Made by a program: the position numbers and the translations under genes. This document shows positions 50,810-61,039 of a DNA stretch of 64,000 nt, piece by piece. Within the stretch, counting starts at the first letter, position 1, and each line of letters opens with the position of its first letter. Below the pieces are notes generated by a model. The model was not told where the DNA came from, ran no database searches, and saw nothing but the letters and a program-made list of their open reading frames with translations. Origin of the DNA: Nematostella vectensis (taxonomy: Eukaryota; Cnidaria; Anthozoa; Actiniaria; Edwardsiidae); the NCBI RefSeq assembly GCF_932526225.1, contig NC_064044.1, positions 5,059,747-5,123,746 on the forward strand. Reading direction: 5' to 3'.

Positions 50810-53800
50810 TCATAAGACAGCCTTTGAGGTTCCAGGAGCAAAAAAGGTGACCATTCTGTCCTGTATCTTGTATTGGCTTGTTGTTTTAGTGTATCCTTGA
50901 GTTGAGAGCTTATTTGGTTCCCTTCGGGTTAAAACAATCTAAAATAAAACAGAAAATATGTTAACTGGTGGCAGCATCTATGTCTTAAAGGTCTAGCACT
51001 TAATCAAGAAAATCTGAAAAGTTAGGCTGCCACTTGCATGGTTAAGAAACATAAAGACTAAATTGATCAAATAGTTTAGGCTCATGAGGAGTATACAATA
51101 GAAGATCTTAAAGTTCCTAAGAGCAAAAACTTTTGCGTTCTTTTACAGAGACGATGAAAAGAATTCGGAAAGACTAAAATAGCAATGTTTGGCAAATTAG
51201 GTTATAGTAGGTAAAGTTCCACATTGTGCAGCCTATGACCCAATTTTATTCTAACTAATAACTAGAGGTGGCTGTGACAGGGGCTGTAAGGCGGGGGGGG
51301 GGGGGGGGGGGGGGGGGGGGTGTCCCTGCATGTTTCACAAGTTTTAACATTTGGAAATCATGTTTCACAATAAACTGATAAACTGACGACAAATGATCAA
51401 TCTTTATCCCAAAATCATGATTCACTGTTTTTAAAGAGTAAAGATCACGATAAATGCTGATTGAATTTCACCATTCACAAATCACGGTGAAGGTTGCAAT
51501 TACGGATCAATTTGTCATTTTCATGATTCACAATAAACAAAAAAGGCTATTCTAGATTACGACAATAGCCCTTACAGCCCCTGCTGTAAGACGTTTTAAC
51601 TGTTCCATTTACCTGACCATGACTATCCTTACAATAACCCTTACCACCCCTGCTGTAAGGTGGCCTAACTGTTCCATTTATCTGACCATGAACATCCTTA
51701 CAATAGCCCTTACCGCCCCTGCTGTGAGGCGGCCTAACTGTTCCATTTATCTGAACATGAACATCCTAACAATAGCCCTTACCGCCCCTGCTGTAAGGCG
51801 ACCTAACTGTTCCATTTACCTGACCATGAACATCCTTACAATAGCCCTTACCGCCCCTGCTGTGAGGCGGCCTAACTGTTCCATTTATCTGAACATGAAC
51901 ATCCTAACAATAGCCCTTACCGCCCCTGCTGTAAGGCGGCCTAACTGTTCCATTTACCTGACCATGAACATCTTTACAATAGCCGCTACTCAGGCTGGTG
52001 ATGTGAGCCTCAACATGAGCCATGTGACAGAGCTGTTTCCATAGTAATACAGAATCATCATCATCTTCACTGTCGCATGCAACCAGGCACACAAAGCAGC
52101 CATAAATCTAGAGTGTAAAAAGTTTTAAATTTTAGTTTTCTTGTGATCATTACATATTTTGGCCCTGTTATTCTAAATCTTGCTATCATACCTGGAATAC
52201 CTGTGTATCTGTGCAGCCTATTTCATCATTTCTGTCTGTTCTATCTGACTTTCTACTAGCTAGCAATGCTTTTATTCTTTCATGCAGTGTCTGGTACATA
52301 ATACCACATTGAGCCAATTACAAACTGGACATAAGCCCCCTTAACTCTATTACCTTTTTAGAAGAGTAGCACATTAATACCATACAATAATGAGCAAAGT
52401 CATGTACTTTACTCGCAGTGACCCCAAGGGAAAGCAGAATACTCAAGTCATCAACTAATAGAAGACAGGGACCTTGGACTCCCTCAAAGGATTTCTGGAC
52501 CTGTTTATATAGCTGCTGAAGGGTAAAATCACCATTCCTGAGAAAGATTTAAACAAGAGTACATAGTTAGTGTTTTTTGTTTTGTTAAATCAGCAAATTG
52601 ACCCATGGGGGGTATGAAGAGAGTAGACTATGTCATATATTATCAAAGTGTCTTGCAAAAATAAAAACTGTTAAAATATACCAGCTAGTACAACTGTTAC
52701 AGTGTCATATACCTAATACCATAGAAGGGATTTCCATTGTCTGTTTCATTCTCATCTGTTTGTGCATCAAGTGAGTGTGATATTAACTTGAGTCCATCGA
52801 TATAGACCAGCTGTCCTTTGCCCAATGCTGCATTAAGATTAGCTCCCTGGGAAGCCAGAATGAAATAAAAATAAAAATGTTGTATAATACCTAGAGGAGG
52901 AAAGGGAGTGGGAGAAAGTGCTTCCTTTAGCCCAAGTACTGTCTAGGTATCAGTTCCTCTTGGCAATGTTTTACGAAAAAGGGTGCAAAGCATGGAACTC
53001 CAAGTTCCTTTGTCTGCTTTCATTCCATGCCTCAATATAAAATTGAAGGGTATGTATATATTATTTGTGCTTAGCCATCAGAAATTGGTGGGCTTCCAAA
53101 GAAGGAAGGGAGGGGGCTAATCCTCGAGTATCACAAATCAATCAATCAAACATGTAATGAACAACTGGGACATTTCTAAGCTGTTTTCTGTTTCAAGCCC
53201 CCAAACCAAATATTGCTAATATATTATTACTCAAGCGTATTGTTCTGTTTTCATTTCCCTTTTAAAGTGATGGTCCAAATATCTGCCCAAAAATCTAGTC
53301 TAGGATATAGATAACTGTCAACTTAGTGGAAACTATAAAATAGGGAATGAGTTGGTTTAAGCAGCATTTTACTCACCAGCTTTTGTGCCACACTAGAATA
53401 GTGTGCAAAGGACTGTGCCAAGGCTATGAAGCATATTCTAAATCCTCCTACAGGGGATCAATCAATCAAATAGGTGGATAAAGCACTTGAAAACAGAAGT
53501 CGTAACAATGATTTGGGTTTTCCATTTAGGAGAGGGGCCTCTCCCCTCCCACCCCCCCCCCCCCCCCCCCCCCCCCAACACACCACACCTCCCGTCCCCC
53601 CAAGGCCCCAGCCATCATCCACTCTCACAAAAGCCCTATTCGAACAAACATGTACCTTTAAAATATAAGTTCAAGAAGTGGTGAATGAAGAAGCTTCCAT
53701 CGTTGTTCTTTTCTGACACCAGGAAGAATTTGTTCTGGCAAAAACATAACATCTTCTTCACCAAAATAATAATTTTCAGCGCATAATTTATAACGTATAT

Positions 53801-53859
53801 TCTACCTTTGGTGGAGAACTGTCACTGCATTCTAGCAATGCATTAAGTCCGGGAAACAT
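50810..53859 (-). CDS. ELP6: ELP6 (Elongator complex subunit 6)
   Basis: Seven exons: 53859-53806, 53734-53656, 53447-53377, 52846-52713, 52537-52354, 52107-51958 and 50938-50810. They join in phase to 266 residues, the same length as the human protein. ELP6 has a RecA-like fold without ATPase motifs. With ELP4 and ELP5 it forms the hexameric ring of Elongator, which modifies wobble uridines of tRNAs. Similarities seen: D-G-S-F-F-I-H-H-F, A-L-A-Q-S-F-A-H-Y-S, L-L-L-V-D-D-L-S-I-L-L-S-L-G, H-Y-C, G-Y-C-K-D-V-H-G-Q and the C-terminus Q-Y-K-I-Q-D. Exon 6 ends inside a 69-bp tandem array that copies its own donor. The GTAAAG at 52412 looks like a donor but is read through, because the continuing frame matches the family. 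Confidence 0.95.
51290..51320 (+). repeat. G homopolymer of about 30 bp
   Basis: Inside ELP6 intron 6. Long G or C runs also occur near 9580, 43950, 53550 and 58600; their lengths are likely unreliable in the assembly. Confidence 0.9.
51564..51990 (-). repeat. 69-bp minisatellite carrying the ELP6 exon-6 donor
   Basis: Six units at 69-bp spacing. On the minus strand each reads (GGC)TATTGTAAGGATGTTCATG then (G)TCAG, then gtaaatggaacag and a GC-rich connector. The unit nearest 51951 is the real exon end and donor. Three other units (near 51675, 51744 and 51882) have gt changed to at, while those near 51606 and 51813 keep GT. Variants alternate, suggesting a 138-bp higher-order unit. The array is open on the plus strand for 141 codons only because 69 is divisible by three. 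Confidence 0.93.
53552..53577 (+). repeat. C homopolymer in ELP6 intron 2
   Basis: A run of about 25 C residues. It creates proline-rich chance frames in this stretch that are not genes. Confidence 0.9.
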
Positions 53860-54005
53860 CGTATTCCTTTATTTCATTTTCACGCGTGTGAATTCTCAAT
53901 GTTATTGATGAAATGCGAGCCTACATTAAAAAATCCAGCGGTCAATTCTCTTACCAGTCACCCCAGTATGAGGGTAAGGTGCGAGACTGGCACGAGTCAA
54001 CAAAA
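53860..54005. promoter_or_regulatory. Bidirectional promoter between ELP6 and FBXW2
   Basis: The ELP6 and FBXW2 start codons are separated by only 146 bp, head to head, so both promoters must overlap here. No TATA box is obvious. Confidence 0.6.
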
Positions 54006-57000
54006 ATGGCGGATGGAAATGACAAGATATTCGAGACGTGGTTGCAGAAATTTTGCGATTCCTTTGTAAAATTAACAGACACTCAGAAAAACTGTACAAT
54101 TGAGAGACTCATACCACAATGTGGACCAGAGCAATTGAGACTTTTATCCACGAAGCTCGAAATTCTTGTGAAAAGGGACTTTTTCAAAAGCCTACCACTA
54201 GAGTTGGGCGTCCATATTTTAAAATGGCTTGACGTCCGTTCGCTGTGTATTTGTTGTCTTGTGTGCAAAACATGGAATAAGGTGATAAGCAGCTGTCACG
54301 ACGTGTGGCACACGGCATGTGAGCGTCTTGGGTTCGCTTCACTTCAAGAAAAGGAAAAAGACATTCACTGGAAGCGCGTTTATGCAAAGGGCATGAAACG
54401 GGTGCAAGGCTTGCAGGATAAAGGCGCGTTTAAGGTGTCTTATTTATTTGGACATACTGCGAGGGTATTTGCTCTTTCATGTCGGGGTAATTTAATGGCT
54501 ACAGGTGAGCATGTCTTATTTAGTGTCTGGATCAACCTTAAACGCAATGGAATATTTGTAAACAATATCATGGTGTATGGTATTGCTGGTAGTATTTTCT
54601 GCGCGCGGCGAGTAAGGGTGTGTGGTCACAATATCAGAAAATAAATGGCCTTGTCCCTTTTTTGCATGTTTTTCAGATAATGGGGTTTCTGTAAAGTTTG
54701 CCGCCAAAGCAAGGATTTGGCAACCTCAAGTGTTGTTTACAGTACTGCCAAATTCCTTCATCTGGAAAATGTTGTATTTGGGGGAGAAAATATTTAAAAT
54801 GGCATTCTGTATTTAAAGCTGAAAATCGAGGTGGGGGGAGGGGAGGGGGGTTCTTTCTGCTTCAAGCTTGTGTAATTAAAATGTTAAGAGATAATTCCTG
54901 ACAGGTTCAGATGATAGATCAGTACGCCTATGGGATATTCAATCTGGTCACTGCCTGCACGTTCTCTCTACCCACACCTGTGCCGACATCCTTTTTGACA
55001 ATGCCCATGTCCTGACTGCTTCCTTTGATAACACTGTGGGATTATGGGAATGGCAGACTGGTCAACAGTTGCAGTGTTACCATGGTCACACAGGAGCAGG
55101 TACAGATCACCCTCTGATTGAAAATAGGAATTCTCTTTACTATGTTTCCCTATTTGAATAGTGCAGAGATTTTCATTTCAAATCAGTTACACTGGTGTGA
55201 TGTACCAGGATAAAATTCTAGGAACTCTCTATTTAAGAAGGGAGCAAGCTTATTAAGAATTGTAGGAGTTTCATATTGCATAGTCAAATTGACTAAGCTA
55301 CTATTGTCTAAGAGTTGTAATAGCACACAGAATAAAAATGTTCTTCTTAGGAATGATGAAATATGACAACTAAATTGCCTCTGTAACTTTCAACAAATAA
55401 TTCTTTGTAAGAAAAATTTTACAATCCTTTTCATTGTTTCCCTATGAAAATGATACAAAAGTATTCATATACCAAGATTCAACTGACTACCTTTTTTCAG
55501 CTGGTAAAATTTTGCCAAAAGCCTTTATTTGGGTTCCTTTGGACAATGTGCCTATTCTAGCTATGCACCTACTCATATATCTTCTCCTCTTAAGTGTTTT
55601 GTGTTGACTGGTGTGAAAGGCTGGATCTGATTGTGTCTGGGTCAGCAGATACCACCATTAAATCCTGGGGCTGGTCCTCAGGAGCTTGTCTCATGACAAG
55701 ATATGGCCATTCTGATTGGGTAATCAAGGTAAGCTATATCACATGACAAGATATGGCCATTTTGATTGGAAGTTCAAGATTCAACTTTGTCACATGATAA
55801 GATATATGGCTATTCTGATAGGATAATCATGTAAGCTAGGCAATCAATAACATGACAAGATATAGTCTTTTTCTTTAAGTTTGTGACATATTTTTAAAGA
55901 AACTTTCTCTGCTCCTATCTAATTTACTACTAAACCTGAATGTAATGAGATTCCTAATAGAATTATTGAGTATTGTATGTAGCAAACAAGATAAAAGATT
56001 GCTTTGATATTTTGGCTTTACTTCTATTTTTAATGTTCTGTTTAAGGTTATGCTTATGAGTTCAGCTGTAAACTCTTTGACTCATGACAAGGGTGAGGTT
56101 GTCCTGCTAAGCATGGATAAAAAGTCCATAAAGGTAAGTATTGTAAGTGGCATGGTAAAAAGACAAATGTTTGAGCCCACTTTCAAAAGAACTGGAACTA
56201 CTTACAGCTGTTTCTCAGTTGATCAGTGGCAGATCTTTTGGTTTACTATGTGGGTTTCTTGGCATTTCTTGGTTTTTCCGCGACGAAACGACCACTTTCC
56301 CTTGTGTTAGGCGCCATCTTGGATTTTTGGCTGTGCGCGAGCTGGATGCGAGAGCAAAAGGCAAAAGCTGGGGGAGGGGGCTTCACAGAAACACCAACAT
56401 ACACCTACTAGTGACTATATGCAAAGAGATAAACTTTTTGTGTGTGTTGCAACCCCCTTAGTTCACGCTACATCCCTTCTGAAAAGACATCCTCCCCTCT
56501 CTGCTTTGTAGTTTCAAACATCACGATAATGCATTGTGTGACAAGAGAGATTCGTAATCAGTCACACTTATCCTATTATTTTACATTCAACATTAGGAAA
56601 CAAATAATGTGAATGACATTTACTGAATGATTCGAATAAGTGTGACTTTTTAGTCTTTGGGGGTCAGCCCCCATTGGAGAGCGGGAGCTTACTTCGTTTT
56701 GGCAGAAAACTCAGAGCTTCTGAATCGATTGTGTAGGAAGCTTTATTATTAGCGTAAATTTGTCAACCGAAAGAAATTTGCGCTCATGCTATGGATATAT
56801 AAGTTGAAGGGATGACAATTAGACCTGTGTTGTAATGTGAGATATCAATGCGAGCTGAATAAAATGAAGATTCATACCATTCAAGTTGTGCTTTTGTTAA
56901 GACCTTTTTAAGGGTGGAGAGAGTAAAAATTCTAGGTTGAGGGGGCATTTATTGGGGAAAGGTTGCTTATTTATAGGTCAGGAAGACGCTTATTTAAATT

Positions 57001-58329
57001 GTTACAGTATACCAAATTCCATAACTTCCCCAAATCTGTCTATAGGAATAGATGCTTTTGCAGACTTAGTATTTTGTAAGCATGACAAAATGGTAGGGTT
57101 GATTGCCACATAACTAGGCAAAGGGTCATATCAGGCGCATACACAGGGGGGTGTACAGGGTGTACGCGCATCCCCCCTTGGCGGCCAAAAAGTGGGTCAT
57201 TCGTCATTAAGGAATCTTCAAGTACTATGCTTTTTTTATGTGATACCTATGACTGCGCACCCCACACTCCCTTGGCGGCCAAAAAGTGGGTCATTTCCTA
57301 TTAAGGAATCTTCAAGTACTATGCTTTTTCCATATGATTTCTATGACTGAGCACCCTTCCTCAGCCAATCCTGGGTACACGCCTGGATATGAACAGAAAT
57401 AGAGCCTAAACATAATGACAGCTAAGAGAGACTTCTTTAACTCATTAGGTGTGGTCACTGGAAGAAGCTGAGCCTTGTGCGACTCTTTTCTCTAATGATG
57501 ACAACATCAGTCTCCACCCGCGTCTCCAGTTTGATGGCCGGTTTATCACATGTGCCTCTGAGGCTGGCATTCATCTATGGAACTTTGAGAACTTACAGCT
57601 TGTGAGGTGAGAGATACGCTATAGGCTCCTTGCCTGGGTGGCGCAGTTGGAAGTGACTGTGACTGTCAAAAAGCAGACGCCCTTCATACATGCTCAAGGA
57701 TCCAGCGTACTTTGCGGGCGCTCCGGAAGGTCACTAACAGTTGCGTACTTTGTGGGCGCTCCCAAAGATCATTAGCGTTAGTGACCTTTGGGAGCGCCTT
57801 CAAAGTACGCTGGATCCTCGAGCATGCCCTTAGACACGGCTCAACCACATCAAAGTCCTGCCTTAAAGAACTCCTGTATTTTGACTTCGTCATAGCAGAC
57901 ACCAGGATTGAAATGTGTGATATTAAGTCATGAGCTCGATGTCCTTAAATGGAGATGTCATTGCATGATGGCGAATTCATTTGCATAAATACACATTTTC
58001 TGGTTGCATTTACGATAGACTCAATAATCACCTCCTTTTTTCTCAGGTTGTTTGAAGATTCACCTGCCAAATGGCTTGTGGAATATGGAGAATTATTCAC
58101 CCTACTCTTAGATGCCAGCAACTTACACATAACACGGACACAAAGCCAACGGACTATTACGTCATTTCCGCTTCCGCCTTTCCGACGTTCAGTGAGAGGA
58201 TCCAACTTTACTTCTGGCTTCTCTGATTGGCTGAACAGTCTAAATCCCGTCATTCAGGACAAACTCGTTTTTGCTGCAAGCATGCCAGACCATAGTATTC
58301 TTCTGCTGAAATTCAGTGAGGTTACGTAA
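54006..58329 (+). CDS. FBXW2: FBXW2 (F-box and WD40 repeat protein 2)
   Basis: Exons 54006-54504, 54905-55099, 55595-55728, 56047-56133, 57449-57606 and 58047-58329 join in phase to 451 residues; the human protein has 454. FBXW2 is a substrate receptor of SCF (SKP1-CUL1) ubiquitin ligases. The N-terminus has F-E-T-W-L and D-T-Q-K-N, then an F-box at about 60-105 (F-F-K-S-L-P-L-E-L, L-K-W-L-D, C-C-L-V-C-K-T-W-N-K-V-I-S) and H-W-K-R-V-Y. WD-type repeats follow (S-V-R-L-W-D, N-T-V-G-L-W-E-W, V-S-G-S-A-D-T-T-I-K, G-I-H-L-W). The C-terminus A-S-M-P-D-H-S-I matches the family. An upstream in-frame ATG exists at about 53913, but the family start is the one at 54006. Confidence 0.96.
55688..55865 (+). 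repeat. Decayed tandem copies of the FBXW2 exon-3 end
   Basis: The exon end CATGACAAGATATGGCCATT to ATCAAG|gtaagcta is followed by partial copies: one starting near 55741 (CACATGACAAGATATGGCCA), one near 55792 (CACATGATAAGATATATGGC) that ends ATAATCAT|gtaagcta, and one near 55851 (ACATGACAAGATATAG). Only the first is exonic. Confidence 0.82.
57125..57385 (-). repeat. Dispersed repeat, two adjacent partial copies in FBXW2 intron 4
   Basis: The block GGCGGCCAAAAAGTGGGTCA, then TTAAGGAATCTTCAAGTACT, occurs twice (near 57180 and 57273). The same block in reverse flanks the piggyBac-type element at 29042-30221, where the TTAA in it is the insertion site. Confidence 0.75.
57690..57828. repeat. Long foldback in FBXW2 intron 5
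   Basis: CATGCTCAAGGATCCAGCGT ... GGTCACTAAC at 57690-57739 pairs with GTTAGTGACC ... ACGCTGGATCCTCGAGCATG at 57778-57828, with the loop holding another GCGTACTTTG copy. Probably a foldback MITE. A structured intronic RNA is the alternative. Confidence 0.8.
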
Positions 58330-58585
58330 GAAAGCAGTGTCTGCTAAAAAATATCCATACTAAAGTTTTTTCTTAATTCTAGAATGATAAAAATTTCTAT
58401 AATTATATAATGTATAATATTTTTAGCTGATGTCCATCTTAAATCTAAAAAAACAATTAAACATCTATTATTTAATAATTATGTTTAACGAATGATTTGT
58501 TTTATGATTTTATCTATTTATATAATCTGTGTTTTTGTCTATACCAAGATTGCTTGATTGAATTTGACTTGCTCGATTTTATTTT

Positions 58586-58616
<31 letters not shown>

Positions 58617-59203
58617 GGGTAGATTTTGTCGGCCCTCCAGATTTTGAGATATTATTATAGAATCAGTAATTTCAAGGTCTTTTTTTTCAACCCGGCCATG
58701 TTAGACAGAGCAAAAAAATGGCATGAAAGTTTCGAATTCTCAATATATATAAGCTCAAATTTCCGCATACAAGGAGTTCCTCTGACCAAAAGTTAAATTA
58801 CAAATTTTATTTTTTTTAGAAGATATGAAATTTAGATATTAGCGAGCAAAGTTGGTATAATTTCTGATGAAAGCCCGACTTCCCTAAAAGGGAGGATAAT
58901 TCATACTTCGAACATTTGAAAATTGCACTTCAAATCTCATATCTCGAAGAAGAATCCTTAGAAAAAAACACTTTTTGATAATATGGTTTACATAACATAA
59001 GGAACCTCTATGCAAAAAATCAAGCTTACCGAAGTTAACCTTACCTTATTTTGGGAAAACTTGTCATTTTTTTGTTTTGTTTCGTCAACCTGATGAGTAT
59101 GCATGGTTATTGACAGGCCCCGCCCTGACATGCCGCTCAGTTCCACCGATTAATTCACTTCACATTATTACATTGTCAAACCATGATTATAAGACCACAA
59201 GTG
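58330..59203. other. Intergenic region after FBXW2
   Basis: AT-rich 3' UTR/flank. A (TG)n plus G-run lies at 58586-58619. The text around 58780-59060 (AAATTTAGATATTAG, CTCATATCTCGAAG) looks like dispersed repeat DNA. No gene recognised. Confidence 0.4.
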
Positions 59204-59425
59204 TTAAAGCCGCATTGCCACCAGTTTACTTCCGGTCGAAAAAACAAAAAATATTTCAAAATATTGAAAGCAATGTGTCTATTGCAAGTTTCTTCGAGGA
59301 TGCGATTGATAATTTAGAGCGGATGGCATGTTAAATATCCCCGATTCTAATAGATTTTTTTGTCTTTTAACGGTTGAGGTTTCCGTCGGACCTCCGGAAG
59401 TGAACTGGTGATAATGCGGCTTTAA
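59204..59425. mobile_element. MITE with TTAAAGCCGCATT inverted ends
   Basis: Left TTAAAGCCGCATTGCCACCA and its near reverse complement at 59391-59425 (CTTCCGGTCG and its pair also match inward). The ends coincide with TTAA on both sides, so a TTAA target is possible. Non-coding. Confidence 0.75.
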
Positions 59426-59870
59426 GTAATAACATCACGTGATTCCCTGAGGGCGGAAAGACCTTACCCCCCAGACGCTTGCAGCAAAGCCAAAAACTAA
59501 AGTGACACCACGCTTTAGGCAGTACAGGAATAGAGGTCCCGTACTTAGCGAAGGCTACTCACAAACAAAAATCAGGATCAAACGTCAAAAAAGGTGAGAT
59601 AGTGCGTCAATATTATTGTAACGTCGTTTATTACATAACTCCTTGGATGGGGATGTAACAGATTTTTAAGGAGGAATGAAAGAATTTGATGTTAAGTAAA
59701 AATTACCTACTGGACTTTGCATTTTGTTGAAATGCAACTCAGTGTAAGAGTCTGCCTCGTCTGGCTTGAGCAGTATTTAAAAAAAAAAAGCCGACAGCGT
59801 AAGAAACGGAATTAGACATACCTACCTTTTTATAAAGAGAACAGCCAGATAAATGCTTTAACACTCTATT
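59426..59870. other. Intergenic stretch before the hammerhead element
   Basis: Mixed AT-rich sequence with no recognisable exon. The A-run at 59778 follows CTTGAGCAGTATTT. Confidence 0.35.
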
Positions 59871-60125
59871 CCCTCAGAACGAATTTAAAGCACTTCGTTC
59901 GAGTCGAAGTCGCCCTGCAGTTTTTTTGCCGATGAAGTTTAACTGAGTCAAACCGGCTATGCCATGCTGACGAGTCCTAATAAGGACGAAACATCTGTCC
60001 ATGGTTGCCGAACTGCACAGGATAGACTGTGCTAGCGTCCCGTCTTGGCCCGACTGGTGCCAATGTGTGTATGCTAGTGTGCTTTTAAAGTCCACATTCA
60101 GAACATTGTTGCTGGTGAGGCGCTG
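59870..60125 (+). mobile_element. Decayed retroelement end carrying a hammerhead ribozyme
   Basis: Surrounds the ribozyme at 59953-60010. The downstream text GTCCCGTCTTGGCCCGACTG and TGTATGCTAGTGTG resembles ends of hammerhead-bearing Penelope-like or retrozyme elements known in cnidarians. The element limits are not defined by clear repeats. Confidence 0.5.
59953..60010 (+). ncRNA. Type I hammerhead self-cleaving ribozyme
   Basis: The core CTGACGA is followed by stem II GTCC/GGAC with a 6-nt loop TAATAA, then GAAA. A minimal stem III ACA/TGT comes next, with a 2-nt loop, then the cleavage triplet GTC. Stem I is formed by CCATG before the core and CATGG after the cleavage site, extended past an internal loop (TATG/TT) by CGGC/GCCG. 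Cleavage is predicted between 59999 and 60000. All universally conserved core bases are present. The very short stem III is typical of retroelement hammerheads, which often cleave best as tandem dimers. Confidence 0.85.
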
Positions 60126-60394
60126 GAGAGAGAAAAAGAGTTAAAAAGGCCCACTTTTTCGGGTTCTCCCCTCCCCTAACATAAATACCATCGTGTGGGG
60201 CCCGATGCAGGCGCCGTTTACTACTAGAGCCTTTTTTCAAACGCAATTGTCTGGTACATGGAAGGATCTGAGAAAAAAACGAAAAGATCTCCCAGGCCAA
60301 GCCTATTTTAAGCTGATATGGAATTTTTACAATGATCATTATAATACAGGCGAGCTGTTTCATGGAGAAGGACTGCATCACTAAGAAAGGACAG

Positions 60395-60975
60395 GGCTAA
60401 CATTAAGAAAGAATTTATTAACGGAAATTTGGATTCACAGAGTGATGTTGAGAAGTTCTCAAACAAATTTGCCGTTGACGTTAAATAGTGCAAGATTACA
60501 TTCAACACCTTAAAGACCTTGAGCTCCGATCAGGGATGCAAACTGCACAACGAGGAAGAAAACAAAGTGAACTAAAAGAGAAAAAAATTCGAGAAATATG
60601 AATGGAAAGCGCTAGTTCTGAAAGGGGAGATCAAGGGTTTGAAGGTATACGAGCTGAACAAAGGATGACAAGGATGACGAAATTAAGTTTATAACTAAAC
60701 ATGTTCTTTTACATGATGCTCAAAAGACCAAGACTGCTGCACGTACCCATGAAGATTTACAAGGTGGGGATAACGCTGAAGACGACAACTATAGCGACAT
60801 TGACGATGGAGAATTTTCAGATTCAGAAGAAGATTTTGTATTGAATGATTTAGATGATGTAATCGACTCAGAGAACGAGGATACGGTTGACAACTCGATA
60901 TAACAGTCAGAAGGCGAGGTTACTCTACGATCTGGCCGCCAGGCTACCACATGGCGTGGTCGGTTTGCACCTTAG
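60395..60975 (+). pseudogene. Degenerate transposon-associated coding remnant
   Basis: Pieces in shifting frames: D-V-E-K-F-S-N-K-F-A-V-D-V-K, then in another frame Y-I-Q-H-L-K-D-L-E-L-R-S-G, a lysine/glutamate-rich segment with K-V-Y-E-L-N-K, then a strongly acidic tail (D-D-N-Y-S-D-I-D-D-G) ending R-S-G-R-Q-A-T-T-W-R-G-R-F. I recall such a coiled, acidic, R-S-G-R-ending C-terminus from repeated uncharacterised proteins in cnidarian genomes, but could not check this. Stops and frame changes indicate decay. The ribozyme lies about 400 bp upstream, but a common origin is not shown. Confidence 0.5.
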
Positions 60976-61039
60976 AAAACGTCGAACATGTCATTTCTCA
61001 GTTTTAAATGATCAGAATATATCATTGTATAATAAAAGA

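Noticed and set aside
51619-52044. 141-codon plus-strand open frame with repeated N-I-L-T-I-A-L-T
   Set aside because: It exists only because the 69-bp unit is divisible by three; the real gene here is ELP6 on the other strand.
52200-52310. Possible extra ELP6 exon (minus strand, G-I-M-Y-Q-T-L-H-E-R)
   Set aside because: No in-phase acceptor, and exons 5 and 6 join in phase and match the family length without it.
53474-53684. Proline-rich open frames
   Set aside because: Produced by a C homopolymer inside an ELP6 intron, in two frames at once.
56171-56461. 96-codon frame in FBXW2 intron 4
   Set aside because: No recognisable domain; lies between well-supported exons and includes repeat-like sequence.
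59077-59334. 85-codon frame
   Set aside because: Extends into the MITE at 59204 and shows no family features.
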